The notes under the pieces are model-generated. The model was not told the origin of the DNA. It worked only from the letters and a program-made list of their open reading frames with translations, and did not search any database. Of a stretch of 64,000 nucleotides of DNA, positions 48,233 to 58,093 are shown piece by piece (the stretch's first letter is position 1; each line of letters begins with the position of its first letter). This DNA is from Jiangella aurantiaca. GTDB lineage: Bacteria; Actinomycetota; Actinomycetes; Jiangellales; Jiangellaceae. Made by a program: the position numbers and the translations under genes. The stretch covers positions 62,001-126,000 of the forward strand of contig NZ_SMLB01000014.1 of NCBI RefSeq assembly GCF_004349105.1, given 5' to 3'.

Positions 48233-49834
48233 ATGCCCCCCTCCTCCGCCGCGTCGCCGGCTGCTGTCTCCGGCGTCGCCGCCGAGGCGGCGCGGCGCCG
48301 CACGTTCGCCGTCATCAGTCACCCCGACGCCGGCAAGTCGACGCTCACCGAGGCCCTGGCGCTGCACGCGCGCGTCATCGGCGAGGCGGGCGCGGTGCAC
48401 GGGAAGTCGGGGCGGCGCACGGTCATCTCCGACTGGATGGAGATGGAGCAGGCCCGGGGCATCTCGGTCACGTCGGCGGCGCTGCAGTTCGAGTACCAGG
48501 GACACGTGATCAACCTGCTCGACACCCCGGGACACGCCGACTTCTCCGAGGACACCTACCGGGTGCTGGCCGCCGTCGACTGCGCGGTCATGCTGCTCGA
48601 CGCCGCGAAGGGCCTGGAGCCGCAGACGCTGAAGCTGTTCGACGTCTGCCGGCACCGCGGCGTCCCGGTCGTGACGTTCGTCAACAAGTGGGACCGGCCG
48701 GGTATGCACGTGCTCGACCTCGTCGACGAGCTGGACCAGCGCATCGGGCTGACGGCCACGCCGCTGAACTGGCCGGTCGGCGAGGCGGGCACGTTCCATG
48801 GCCTGCTGGACCGCGACGACGAGACCATGACGACGTTCGAGCGGGCGCCCGGCGGCGCGCGCATCGCCGAGGAGCACGTCCTGACCGCGGCCGAGGCCAA
48901 GGAGCGGTACGCCGACGCCTGGGGCACCGCGCTGGACGAGGTGTCGCTGCTCGACACCCTCGACACGGAGACGTTCCTCACCGGCACGTCGACGCCCATG
49001 CTGTTCGGCGCAGCCGTGGTGAACGTCGGCGTGCGTCAGCTGCTCGACGCCCTGGTCGCGCTGGCCCCTCCGCCGAGCGCCCGGCCCGACGCCGAGGGCG
49101 CGCCGCGGCTGGTCGACGCGCCGTTCTCGGGGCTGGTGTTCAAGGTGCAGGCCGGCATGGACAAGGCGCACCGCGACCGCCTGGCGTTCGTCCGGGTCTG
49201 CTCCGGACGGTTCGAGCGCGGCGCCGTCGTCACGCACGCCGCCACCGGCCGCCCGTTCGCCACCAAGTACGCCCGCACCATGCTCGGCCGCGAGCGCGAG
49301 ACCATCGACATCGCCTACCCCGGCGACATCGTCGGCCTGGTCAACGCGAACGCGCTGACCGTCGGCGACACCCTGCACGCCGAGGGCGCCCCGGTCGCGT
49401 TCCCGCCGATGCCGTCGTTCGCGCCGGAGCACTTCGTCACCGCCCGCACCGCCGACACCAGCAAGGCCAAGCAGTTCCGCCGCGGCATCGAGCAGCTGGC
49501 CGAGGAGGGCGTCGTCCAGATCCTCACCTCGAACCGGCGTGGCGACGGCGCACCGATCCTGGCCGCCGTCGGGCCGCTGCAGTTCGAGGTCGCCACCACC
49601 CGGCTCGGCCAGGAGTTCGGCGTGCCGGTCGCCCTCGACTCCCTTCCCTACGGCTTGGCCCGGCGCACCGACGCCGACGGGGTCCCGGTGCTGAACGCGG
49701 AGGCCGGTGTCGAGGTGGCGGAACGCCGCGACGGCGCGCTGCTGGCCCTGTTCCCGGACAAGTGGCGGCTGGCGTCGGTGCAGCGCCGGCATCCCGACAT
49801 CGTGCTCGAACCGCTCGTCGCCGGGGCTGACTGA
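48233..49834 (+). CDS. prfC: peptide chain release factor 3
   Basis: [54 protein letters not shown]. Confidence 0.95.
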   Translation: MPPSSAASPAAVSGVAAEAARRRTFAVISHPDAGKSTLTEALALHARVIGEAGAVHGKSGRRTVISDWMEMEQARGISVTSAALQFEYQGHVINLLDTPGHADFSEDTYRVLAAVDCAVMLLDAAKGLEPQTLKLFDVCRHRGVPVVTFVNKWDRPGMHVLDLVDELDQRIGLTATPLNWPVGEAGTFHGLLDRDDETMTTFERAPGGARIAEEHVLTAAEAKERYADAWGTALDEVSLLDTLDTETFLTGTSTPMLFGAAVVNVGVRQLLDALVALAPPPSARPDAEGAPRLVDAPFSGLVFKVQAGMDKAHRDRLAFVRVCSGRFERGAVVTHAATGRPFATKYARTMLGRERETIDIAYPGDIVGLVNANALTVGDTLHAEGAPVAFPPMPSFAPEHFVTARTADTSKAKQFRRGIEQLAEEGVVQILTSNRRGDGAPILAAVGPLQFEVATTRLGQEFGVPVALDSLPYGLARRTDADGVPVLNAEAGVEVAERRDGALLALFPDKWRLASVQRRHPDIVLEPLVAGAD

Positions 49835-49858
49835 CGCACGGACAGGGCACGCCTTCTC

Positions 49859-49864
49859 TACACT
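49859..49864 (+). promoter_or_regulatory. -10-like TACACT 7 nt before ATG (putative leaderless promoter)
   Basis: TACACT-gaccgcc-ATG. Confidence 0.5.
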
Positions 49865-49871
49865 GACCGCC

Positions 49872-50549
49872 ATGACCGCTCGGCCGCTCTCCGAACTCGT
49901 CGATCCCGGCTGGGCGCGCGCCCTCGAGCCGGTCGCCCCGCGCATCGCCGCCATGGGCGAGTTCCTGCGCGCCGAGCTGGCCGCCGGACGCAGCTACCTG
50001 CCGGCGGGGCAGCACGTACTGCGGGCGTTCACCCAGCCGTTCGACGACGTCCGAGTCCTCATCGTGGGCCAGGACCCCTATCCCACGCCCGGGCACGCGG
50101 TGGGGCTGAGCTTCTCGGTGGCGTCCGACGTCCGGCCGCTGCCGCCGAGCCTGGTCAACATCTTCCAGGAGTATTGCGACGACCTCGGGTATCCGCCGCC
50201 CAGCAACGGCGACCTGACCCCGTGGGCCGAGCACGGCGTACTGCTGCTCAACCGGGCTCTGACGGTCGCGCCGAGAAATCCCGGCGCGCACCGGGGAAAG
50301 GGCTGGGAAGAAGTCACCGAGCAAGCGATCCGGGCGCTCGTCGGGCGCGGAACGCCTTTCGTGGCCATCTTGTGGGGTCGCGATGCGAGAAATCTCCGGC
50401 CACTACTTGGTAACGTTCCATGTATTGAGTCGGCCCACCCGAGCCCCATGTCCGCCCGCAACGGCTTCTTCGGCTCACGCCCGTTCAGTAGGGCAAACGA
50501 GCTTCTGGAGGGGCTTGGTGTCCTGCCGGTCGACTGGAAGCTTCCCTGA
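49872..50549 (+). CDS. ung: uracil-DNA glycosylase
   Basis: [43 protein letters not shown]. Confidence 0.96.
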   Translation: MTARPLSELVDPGWARALEPVAPRIAAMGEFLRAELAAGRSYLPAGQHVLRAFTQPFDDVRVLIVGQDPYPTPGHAVGLSFSVASDVRPLPPSLVNIFQEYCDDLGYPPPSNGDLTPWAEHGVLLLNRALTVAPRNPGAHRGKGWEEVTEQAIRALVGRGTPFVAILWGRDARNLRPLLGNVPCIESAHPSPMSARNGFFGSRPFSRANELLEGLGVLPVDWKLP

Positions 50550-50675
50550 GACGCCGCGTTCACTAAGTGGGATACACACTTGTGCAACTAGCGTTCGATC
50601 ATCGTATGCTTCCCGGCGCGGGCCCAAGGTGGTACTGTTTCCGCGGTTGCAGTAACAGTTCCTCGCACGTCCTTG

Positions 50676-50707
50676 AACGCCCGTGGGATGTTATCGCGGG
50701 CGTTTTT
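50676..50707 (+). terminator. intrinsic terminator-like hairpin with T-tract in csp leader / ung 3' region
   Basis: AACGCCCG-tgggatgttatcg-CGGGCGTTTTT. Confidence 0.65.
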
Positions 50708-50810
50708 CGCTTCTCTGTGCCTCCAGCACTGTGGTAGCGGGAGACGGCGGCAGCAACCCGGAGGTCGCACGGTGCGGCTTCCGTCACCGTCCCGTAGGAG
50801 GACACGGCAC

Positions 50811-51014
50811 ATGGCACAGGGAACCGTCAAGTGGTTCAACGCTGAGAAGGGCTTCGGCTTCATCGCACAGGACAACGGCGAGCCGGACGTCTTCGTGCAC
50901 TACTCGGCGATTCAGGCCGACGGCTACCGCACGCTGGACGAGAACCAGCGGGTGGAGTTCGAGATCACCCAGGGCCCGAAGGGCCCGCAGGCTGACGCGG
51001 TTCGTCCGGTCTGA
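50811..51014 (+). CDS. cold shock protein
   Basis: [35 protein letters not shown] (67 aa). Confidence 0.97.
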   Translation: MAQGTVKWFNAEKGFGFIAQDNGEPDVFVHYSAIQADGYRTLDENQRVEFEITQGPKGPQADAVRPV

Positions 51015-51029
51015 TCAACCTGTCACATC

Positions 51030-51064
51030 GCTGCCCCCGTCCCTTCCGCAGGGACGGGGGCAGC
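51030..51064 (+). terminator. strong hairpin downstream of csp
   Basis: GCTGCCCCCGTCCCT-tccgc-AGGGACGGGGGCAGC. Confidence 0.8.
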
Positions 51065-51271
51065 GGCGCGCCCGGGGTTCATTCCCTGTGGTCCGGACCG
51101 CCCGCCGGAGGCCATTCCCGCTGCTGGAAGCGCTTGTCCGAATCCCTCGCCAAGGGGTAGACGGACCGTTCTGTTCAGAAGGGGCTTGATAACGGCCGGG
51201 TAACTGTGGTTCGGTGGTTGGCACGTGGTCAAGCAATCGCCACTTCGCTTCATTCTGGAGAGGTGTAGGCC

Positions 51272-52081
51272 GTGCAGACCCACGTTCTCGCGACGACGGA
51301 CGACCATCAGCACCAGCACCAGAACACCGACCGTCACGAACTCACCAACGACCTGCTCCGCCGGGCCGCTCGCAGCACCGGCCAGCAGCGCCAACGCCTC
51401 ATCGACGAGGTCGTTTTTCTTCATCTGCGCCTGGCCGAGTCGATCGCCCGGCGCTACTTCGGGCGGGGCATCGAGCGCGACGACCTGCTGCAGGTCGCGC
51501 ACCTCGGCCTGGTCAACGCCGCCCAGCGGTTCGACGCCGACCGCGGCAAGGACTTCGTGTCCTTCGCCGTCCCCACCATCACCGGCGAGGTCAAGCGCTA
51601 CTTCCGCGACCACGGCTGGACCGTCCGCCCGCCGCGCCGGGTCCAGGAACTCCACGCCCGAGTGACCGCCGCCACGGCGGAGATCTCCCAGGCCAAGGGT
51701 GCGGCCCCGACGCCGGCCGAGCTGGCCGAACACCTCGGCGTCGAGCTCGACGACATCCTCGAGGCCAGTGCGTCGCACGAGTGCTTCACGGTGGCCTCCA
51801 TCGACTACCGCGGCACCGGCGGCGACGAGACCCCGCTCGCGGAGACGCTCGGCGAGGACGACGACGGCTTCTCCCGCGCCGAGGCCGTTGTCGCGCTGGC
51901 CCCGGCCTGCCGTGAGCTCAAGCCGCGCGACCGGCGGATTCTCTACCTGCGCTTCTTCAAGGGCTGGACGCAGCAGGAGATCGCCAAGGAGCTGGGCGTC
52001 ACCCAGATGCAGGTCTCGCGGCTGCTCGCCCGCATACTCGGCCAGCTGCGTGACCGGGTCGGCGACTCGGCGGTGGTCTAG
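51272..52081 (+). CDS. RNA polymerase sigma factor, SigB/SigF/SigG type
   Basis: GIERDDLLQVAHLGLVNAAQRFDADRGKDFVSFAVPTITGEVKRYFRDHGWTVRPPRRVQEL. Confidence 0.92.
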   Translation: MQTHVLATTDDHQHQHQNTDRHELTNDLLRRAARSTGQQRQRLIDEVVFLHLRLAESIARRYFGRGIERDDLLQVAHLGLVNAAQRFDADRGKDFVSFAVPTITGEVKRYFRDHGWTVRPPRRVQELHARVTAATAEISQAKGAAPTPAELAEHLGVELDDILEASASHECFTVASIDYRGTGGDETPLAETLGEDDDGFSRAEAVVALAPACRELKPRDRRILYLRFFKGWTQQEIAKELGVTQMQVSRLLARILGQLRDRVGDSAVV

Positions 52082-52959
52082 ACCCGCTCGTCCAGCAGCT
52101 CGAGCAGCCGATCGACGGCAACCCCGCGGCGCTGGGCGGCCGGTAGCGCGACGGAGACCGCCCAGCGCGGCAGGGCGTCCTCGATCGTCAGGACGTCGAG
52201 CCCCTGGGCGGCGCGTTTGCGGCTGACGTGCTCGGGCACCAACGCGACGCCCAGCCCGTGCCCCACGAGGTCGAGCAGCGTGTGGACGTCGTTGACCTCC
52301 ATGGTCACCCGGCGGTCCAACCCGGCCGCGGCGAACGCGGCGTCTGCCAGCTGCCGGGCGCCCCACTCCTCCTGGAAGTCGACGAACGCCGTGCCGTGCA
52401 ACTCGGCCAGCCCGATGCGGCCGCGCCCGGCGAGCCGGTGGTCGGGCCGGCACAGGACGACCATGCGCTCCGTGTTCAGCGGGATGAGCTCCACCCCGTC
52501 CGGCGGCGGCGCGACGACCGGCACGAACGCCACGTCCAGGACGCCGGCACGGACGTCGTCGAGCAGCCGGGCCGAGCCGGCCTGGTCCAGGCGGACCTCG
52601 ACGCCGGCGTGGGCGACCCGGAACCGGGCCAGCAGGCCGGGCACGTCGACGGCGCCCAGGCACTGCTCGGCGCCGATGCGCACCGTCCCGCGCAACAGCC
52701 CGTTCACGGCGGCCACCGCCTCGCGAGCCGCCTCGACCGACGCCAGGGCCGCCCGCGACTCGGCCAGCAGGGCCCGGCCGGCCTCGGTGAGGCTGACCTG
52801 CCGGGTGTTGCGGTGGAACAGCGCCGCGCCGAGCTCACGCTCCAGCGTCCGGATCGACGCCGACAGCCCGGACTGGCTGATGATGAGCCGCTGTGCCGCC
52901 CGGGTGAAATGCCCCTCCTCGGCGACGGCGACGAAATGCTCCAAGTGCCGCAGTTCCAC
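52078..52959 (-). CDS. LysR-family transcriptional regulator
   Basis: VELRHLEHFVAVAEEGHFTRAAQRLIISQSGLSASIRTLERELGAALFHR. Confidence 0.93.
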   Translation of the reverse strand: MELRHLEHFVAVAEEGHFTRAAQRLIISQSGLSASIRTLERELGAALFHRNTRQVSLTEAGRALLAESRAALASVEAAREAVAAVNGLLRGTVRIGAEQCLGAVDVPGLLARFRVAHAGVEVRLDQAGSARLLDDVRAGVLDVAFVPVVAPPPDGVELIPLNTERMVVLCRPDHRLAGRGRIGLAELHGTAFVDFQEEWGARQLADAAFAAAGLDRRVTMEVNDVHTLLDLVGHGLGVALVPEHVSRKRAAQGLDVLTIEDALPRWAVSVALPAAQRRGVAVDRLLELLDERV

Positions 52960-53067
52960 GATTGAGAATCGTAGCTTCTGAATTCGTTCGGGTTCTCCTG
53001 TTGGACACACCGTGGACCGCACACCAAGACTGGAGGGACTCACCACCGATCCCGGAGGTCACATCCC

Positions 53068-53922
53068 ATGCAGTTCCGCCGCATCGGCGACGTCCAGGTC
53101 AGCGCCATCGGACTGGGCGGCATGCCCATGTCGATCGAGGGCCGGCCGGACGAGGCGCGCTCGATCGCCACGATCCACGCGGCACTCGACGCGGGCATCA
53201 CGTTCATCGACACCGCCGACGCCTACCACCTCTACGCCGACGAGGTGGGACACAACGAGACGCTCATCGCCAAGGCCCTGGCCGCTTACGGAGGCGACAC
53301 GTCCGGCGTCCTCGTCGCCACGAAGGGCGGTCACCTGCGCCCCGGCGACGGGTCGTGGACGAGGAACGGCTCGCCCGACCACCTCAAGCGGGCCTGCGAG
53401 GCGTCGCTGAAGCGCCTCGGCGCCGACGCGATCGGCCTCTACCAGTTCCACCGGCCCGACCCCTCGGTCCCGTATGAGGAGTCCGTCGGTGCGCTGCGCG
53501 AGCTCCTCGACGAGGGCAAGATCCGGATGGCCGGCGTCTCCAACGCGAACCCCGAGCAGATCGAGCTGGCCAACCGCGTGCTGGACGGCCGCCTGGTGTC
53601 GGTGCAGAACCAGTTCTCGCCCCGGTTCCGCAGCAGCGAGCCGGAGCTGGACCTGTGCGACCGCCTTGGCATCGCGTTCCTGCCGTGGAGCCCGCTCGGC
53701 GGCATCTCCCGCGCCGGCGACCTCGGCTCCGCACACGAGCCGTTCGCCCGCGTCGCCGCCGCGCACGGCGTCAGCCCGCAACAGGTGTGCCTCGCCTGGA
53801 TGCTGGCCAAGAGCGAGCAGGTGATCCCGATCCCGGGGTCCAGCCGCCCGGAGACGATCCGCGACTCTGGCGCCGCCGTGGACCTAATGCTCACGCCGGA
53901 GGAGCTGGCATCGCTCGACTGA
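53068..53922 (+). CDS. aldo/keto reductase
   Basis: FIDTADAYHLYADEVGHNETLIAKAL; IGLYQFHRPDPSVPYEESVGAL; IPIPGSSRPE. Confidence 0.93.
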   Translation: MQFRRIGDVQVSAIGLGGMPMSIEGRPDEARSIATIHAALDAGITFIDTADAYHLYADEVGHNETLIAKALAAYGGDTSGVLVATKGGHLRPGDGSWTRNGSPDHLKRACEASLKRLGADAIGLYQFHRPDPSVPYEESVGALRELLDEGKIRMAGVSNANPEQIELANRVLDGRLVSVQNQFSPRFRSSEPELDLCDRLGIAFLPWSPLGGISRAGDLGSAHEPFARVAAAHGVSPQQVCLAWMLAKSEQVIPIPGSSRPETIRDSGAAVDLMLTPEELASLD

Positions 53923-53929
53923 GCGCGGG

Positions 53930-54301
53930 TCAGGCCAGACGCGCGAGCCCGGCCTGGCGCTCGGACATGGACGCCTCGAGGGCGTCGCCGATCTCGCTGT
54001 AGCAGCGCGGCGCCGGCCCGGCGGCCGCCCGCTCGATCTGGGCCCGCACGTCGTGATCGCGGGTGACGACGCAGACGCCGCCGCCCCGGGCGCGGATCCG
54101 CTGGTGCAGGCCGACCAGCGCCGTCGCCGCTGACGGGTCGACCGAGCCGGCCCGGCCCAGGTCGACCACGACATGACGGCTGTCGGCGGCGTTGGCGGCC
54201 CACCGGATCTCGTCGGCCAGAGCGGCGTCGAGATCGCCGGGAACGGTCAGGATCGTGCAGCCACCGAAGTCGCGGGCCTGCACGGCGACGTCGTTGCTCA
54301 C
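53930..54301 (-). CDS. STAS-domain protein (anti-sigma factor antagonist-like)
   Basis: CTILTVPGDLDAALADEIRWAANAADSRHVVVDLGRAGSVDPSAATALVGLHQ. Confidence 0.8.
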   Translation of the reverse strand: MSNDVAVQARDFGGCTILTVPGDLDAALADEIRWAANAADSRHVVVDLGRAGSVDPSAATALVGLHQRIRARGGGVCVVTRDHDVRAQIERAAAGPAPRCYSEIGDALEASMSERQAGLARLA

Positions 54302-54535
54302 GGACGCTTCACCACCATCGGTTTCGGGACGCCTGGACTCCACCCCGAGTCCTGCCAGGCCTCCAGTGGTCGGCACCCGACGAGGGGAGCGTTCGCCCCA
54401 TCCGGTGCCGATGTCATCCGACGCCTACCTTTACTGAGCGTCGCATGTACTGTCAAGGTCTCGTCGGATCATCGCGCGGACGTCACTCTGGCACGCCGGC
54501 CGCCCAGAATCAAGATCCTTTGCATCGGCGATTCC

Positions 54536-54628
54536 CCTTTCCCTTGCGGGACTCGCCGCCACCTGGGACCTCGCGGCCGGCCCTGGGGCAATCGGTCGTG
54601 CCGCGGCGGATGCAACCAGGGGCCGCGG
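54536..54628 (+). repeat. direct repeat copy F1 (51 nt) followed by ATGCAA-loop hairpin
   Basis: 54536-54586 is 44/51 identical to 55965-56015; hairpin CCGCGGC-ggATGCAAccaggg-GCCGCGG. Confidence 0.7.
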
Positions 54629-54744
54629 TCGGGCGTCATCACGTACGGCGGGCCACGGGGCCCGTCACGGGGGTGCCCGCGCCGTCACGGCGCAGTCGGG
54701 TGGCCGGGTCCGCGTGCCGAACGCGGACCCGGGCCCGGGGGCCG

Positions 54745-55062
54745 TCAGTCCGTCTCGGCGCTCAGCCACGCGAGATACGCGTCGCTGCCGCCCGCGATCG
54801 GCGTCACCACGATCTCCGGCAGGTCGTACGAGTGCACTTCGCGCAGGTGCGCCGTCAGCGCCTCGGCCCGGGTCGCTGTGGTCTTGACCTCGACGCGCCA
54901 CTCGGGCTCCGTCCGCACCGCGCCCTCCCAGCGGTAGACGCTGGCGATCGGGACGATCTGCGCGCACGCACCGAGCCGGGCCGCCACGACGCCGGCGGCG
55001 AGTTCATGCGCCGCCGCCTCGCTGCCCGCCGTCGTGGTGACGATGACGTGGTCGCTGGACAT
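54745..55062 (-). CDS. cutA: divalent cation tolerance protein CutA
   Basis: RLGACAQIVPIASVYRWEGAVRTEPEWRVEVKTTATRAEALTAHLREVHSYDLPEIVVTPI. Confidence 0.93.
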   Translation of the reverse strand: MSSDHVIVTTTAGSEAAAHELAAGVVAARLGACAQIVPIASVYRWEGAVRTEPEWRVEVKTTATRAEALTAHLREVHSYDLPEIVVTPIAGGSDAYLAWLSAETD

Positions 55063-55218
55063 GACTCGCAGCCTATTACTCCAGCCGAAGATCGTGATCT
55101 TGGTCGTGTCGCTGCGGGCTCAGAGCGCGCGCCGATGACGGGGCCGCCGCTCCAGCAGGCGCCGCTCGGACTCCTGCGTATCGAGCCCGGATGTGACGAT
55201 CTACGGCTGGAGCACAAG

Positions 55219-55263
55219 TTGACAACGCACACCCGGAGGCGAATACTCGAAGTCGAGTATTCG
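55219..55263 (+). promoter_or_regulatory. padR promoter with overlapping operator palindrome
   Basis: TTGACA (55219-55224), 17 nt, AATACT; palindrome CGAATACTCGA-ag-TCGAGTATTCG (55240-55263). Confidence 0.7.
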
Positions 55264-55279
55264 ATACCGAGGAGGCGTC

Positions 55280-55963
55280 GTGGCCGCCATCCGTCCGTCC
55301 AATCCCCTGGCGCTGGCCGTGCTCGTTCTGCTGTGGGAACGACCCATGCACCCGTACGAGATGTCGAGCACCCTGCGCGAGCGGCGCAAGGAAGACAGCA
55401 TCAAGCTCAACTACGGCTCGCTGTACTCCGTCGTCGAGTCGCTGCAGAAGCGCGGGCTGATCGAGGCGGCCGAGACGGTGCGCGAGGGCCGGCGGCCGGA
55501 GCGGACCATCTACGCGATCACCGAGACCGGCGCGCAGGTCATGGTCGACTGGATGGTCGAGCTGCTGAGCACGCCGAAGAAGGAGTTCACCCAGTTCGAG
55601 GCGGCGCTGTCGCTGGCCGGCGCGCTGCCACCCGAGCAGGTCATCGAGCTGCTCGGGCAGCGGCTGCGCAACCTGCGCTTCCACCAGAAGGCCGTCGAGG
55701 CGATGTTCGAGGAGGCGAGGGCGGTCAAGCTGCCGCGGCTGTTCATGATCGAGGCCGAGTTCTCCGCCGCCCTGCTGACGGCCGAGATCGCGTTCGTCGA
55801 ACAGTTGCTGGCCGAGCTGCGAACCGGCACCCTCGGCGGGTTCGCCATGTGGCAGCGCATGCACGAGCTGCGCCGGGCCGGCGTGCCGCCGGAGAAGATC
55901 GAGGCGAAGCTCAACGTGGAGTTCGCCGACGAGCTCGCCTTCGCCCAGGACGAGGACGCTTAG
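55280..55963 (+). CDS. PadR-family transcriptional regulator
   Basis: LALAVLVLLWERPMHPYEMSSTLRERRKEDSIKLNYGSLYSVVESLQKRGLIEAAETVREGRRPERTIYAIT. Confidence 0.93.
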   Translation: MAAIRPSNPLALAVLVLLWERPMHPYEMSSTLRERRKEDSIKLNYGSLYSVVESLQKRGLIEAAETVREGRRPERTIYAITETGAQVMVDWMVELLSTPKKEFTQFEAALSLAGALPPEQVIELLGQRLRNLRFHQKAVEAMFEEARAVKLPRLFMIEAEFSAALLTAEIAFVEQLLAELRTGTLGGFAMWQRMHELRRAGVPPEKIEAKLNVEFADELAFAQDEDA

Positions 55964-55964
55964 T

Positions 55965-56065
55965 CCTTTTCGTTGTGGGACTCGCCGCCGCCTGAGACCT
56001 CGCGGTCGGCCTTGGTCCAGACAGCTCGACTCCCGGCCACGGTGCTGCAACACCACGGCCGGGAG
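55965..56065 (+). repeat. direct repeat copy F2 (51 nt) followed by CTGCAA-loop hairpin
   Basis: begins 2 nt after padR stop; hairpin CTCCCGGCC-ac-GGTG-CTGCAA-CACC-ac-GGCCGGGAG. Confidence 0.7.
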
Positions 56066-56191
56066 CCGATCGAAAACGAGGAGCCGGAGACTCACCACGC
56101 GGATCGCCCCGACCCCACGGTCCTGCACCACCAAGGATACGGGCGACACCACGCGGCACCGGTTCCTTCCCACCGGAAGGAGAACCGCACC

Positions 56192-57235
56192 ATGCAGCAC
56201 GCCATCGAGGCCAAGGGTCTGGTGAAGACCTACGGCAAGGGGGCGAAGGCCGTCCGGGCGCTGTCCGGCGTCGGCTTCGCCGTCCCCCGCGGCACGGTGT
56301 TCGGCCTGCTCGGGCCGAACGGGGCCGGCAAGTCGACCACCACCAAGATTTTCACCACGCTCTCCACGCCGGACAGCGGCACCGCCGTCGTCGCCGGGCT
56401 GGACGTGGCGAAGGAGCCCGGCCGGGTCCGGCACGCGATCGGCTACGTGCCGCAGAAGCCGTGCTTCGACCCCACCGCCACCGGGCGCGAGAACCTCACC
56501 CTGCAGGGCCACGTCTACGGGATGTCGGGTTCGGACATCCGCACCCGCGGCGACCAGTTGCTGGAGCGGTTCGGGTTGGCCGACGCCGCGAACCGGATCA
56601 CCAAGACGTGGTCCGGCGGCATGCAGCGCAAGCTCGACGTCGCACTGGCGCTCATGCACCGGCCGCAGGTGCTGTTCCTCGACGAGCCCACCACGGGCCT
56701 GGACCCGGAGGCCCGCGCGGACATGTGGGCGGAGATCTCCGGCGTCACGCAGGCCGACGGTGTCACCGTCCTGCTCACGACCCATTACCTGGAGGAGGCC
56801 GACCAGCTGGCCGACCGGCTGGTCATCATCGACCGCGGCCAGGTCGTGGCCGAGGGTACTCCGGAGGAGCTGAAGGGCGGCCTCGAGGGCGACGCCGTCC
56901 AGGTCGAGCTCGCCGACCCGAGCCAGCAGGAGGCCGCCCACCGGGCTGTGGCCGCCGTGCGCGGTGTCGGCGAGATCACCGCCGACGGCGCCCGGCTGCA
57001 CGCCCGCGTCGGCAACGGCGCGGCGACGCTGCCCGGCCTGCTCGCCGCGCTGGACGGCGCCGGCGTCGCCCCCGCCTCACTGACGGTCGCCCGGCCGTCG
57101 CTCGACGACGTCTACCTACGGCACGCCGGCCGGTCCTTCCACAGCGCCGACCGCGCCGGCCTCGCCGGTGCCACGCAGACGGAGGTGGAGGTGTCGACTG
57201 CGGCCCGCCGCACGGCGTCAGGGAGGCAACAGTGA
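56192..57235 (+). CDS. DrrA-type ABC transporter ATP-binding protein
   Basis: LVKTYGKGAKAVRALSGVGFAVPRGTVFGLLGPNGAGKSTTTKIF; WSGGMQRKLDVALALMHRPQVLFLDEPTTGLDP. Confidence 0.93.
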   Translation: MQHAIEAKGLVKTYGKGAKAVRALSGVGFAVPRGTVFGLLGPNGAGKSTTTKIFTTLSTPDSGTAVVAGLDVAKEPGRVRHAIGYVPQKPCFDPTATGRENLTLQGHVYGMSGSDIRTRGDQLLERFGLADAANRITKTWSGGMQRKLDVALALMHRPQVLFLDEPTTGLDPEARADMWAEISGVTQADGVTVLLTTHYLEEADQLADRLVIIDRGQVVAEGTPEELKGGLEGDAVQVELADPSQQEAAHRAVAAVRGVGEITADGARLHARVGNGAATLPGLLAALDGAGVAPASLTVARPSLDDVYLRHAGRSFHSADRAGLAGATQTEVEVSTAARRTASGRQQ

Positions 57236-58059
57236 GCGCGACCCTCGCACCCGCGGCCCAGGCCCGTACCGCCGGCGGGCAGCGCGGCGCCGCGCTCCGG
57301 CACGCGGTGTACCTGACCGGGCGGTCGCTGCGGATCCTCCGCCGCGAGCCGGTGTACCTGGCGTTCACGCTGATCCAGCCGATGGTGTGGCTGCTGCTGT
57401 TCGGCGCGCTGTTCGAGCGGGTCGCCGACCTGCCCGGCTTCGGCGACATCTCCTACCTGGAGTACCTCACCCCCGGCGTCGTCGTCATGACGGCGATGAT
57501 GTCGGCCGGGTGGGCGGGCAGCCAGTTCATCGACGACATGCAGCGCGGCGTCATGGACCGCAACCTCACGTCGCCGGTCAGCCGGGGCGCGCTGATCACC
57601 GGCGCGCTGGCCTACCAGGCGGTCGTGACGGTCGTGCAGTCGCTGATCGTGTTCGGGGTCGGCCTGCTCGCCGGCGCCCGGTACGACGGCGGTGTGGCCG
57701 GCGTGCTCGTCGTGCTGCTCTGCGCCACGCTACTGGCGGTGATCTTCGCGGCGCTGTCCTGCGCGGTGGCGCTGACGCTGCGGTCGCAGGAGTCGCTGAT
57801 CGGGGTGTCGCAGTTCCTGACGCTGCCGCTGGCGTTCATGTCGACGGTGATGATGGCGCCTGCTCTACTGCCCGGGTGGGTCGGCACGGTCGCCCGCTAC
57901 AACCCGGTCGACTGGGCGGCCCGGGCCAGCCGCGAGGCGTTGCTCGGAAGTCCGGACTGGTCCGCCGTGTTCGGCCGGGCGGGGCTGCTGGCCGCGCTGA
58001 CCCTCGTCATGGCCTGGCTCGCGACCCGGGCGTTCCGCGCCTACCAGCGGTCGGTCTGA
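57232..58059 (+). CDS. DrrB-type ABC-2 transporter permease
   Basis: TGRSLRILRREPVYLAFTLIQPMVWLLLFGALFERV; GTG start overlapping ATPase stop. Confidence 0.92.
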   Translation: MSATLAPAAQARTAGGQRGAALRHAVYLTGRSLRILRREPVYLAFTLIQPMVWLLLFGALFERVADLPGFGDISYLEYLTPGVVVMTAMMSAGWAGSQFIDDMQRGVMDRNLTSPVSRGALITGALAYQAVVTVVQSLIVFGVGLLAGARYDGGVAGVLVVLLCATLLAVIFAALSCAVALTLRSQESLIGVSQFLTLPLAFMSTVMMAPALLPGWVGTVARYNPVDWAARASREALLGSPDWSAVFGRAGLLAALTLVMAWLATRAFRAYQRSV

Positions 58060-58093
58060 CCCCTTCCGCCGCTCGCGCCCCGCGCCGCCGTCG

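Noticed and set aside
48146-49954. 602-aa minus-strand ORF over prfC
   Set aside because: Antisense shadow of release factor 3.
51155-51203. GGGTAG and GGGTAA considered as SigB/SigF-type promoters of the sigma gene
   Set aside because: No convincing GTTT-like -35 at the right spacing; evidence too weak.
54302-54744. Large gap upstream of the STAS gene considered for a hidden gene or tRNA
   Set aside because: No ORF with recognisable content or cloverleaf found; best explained by repeat copy F1.
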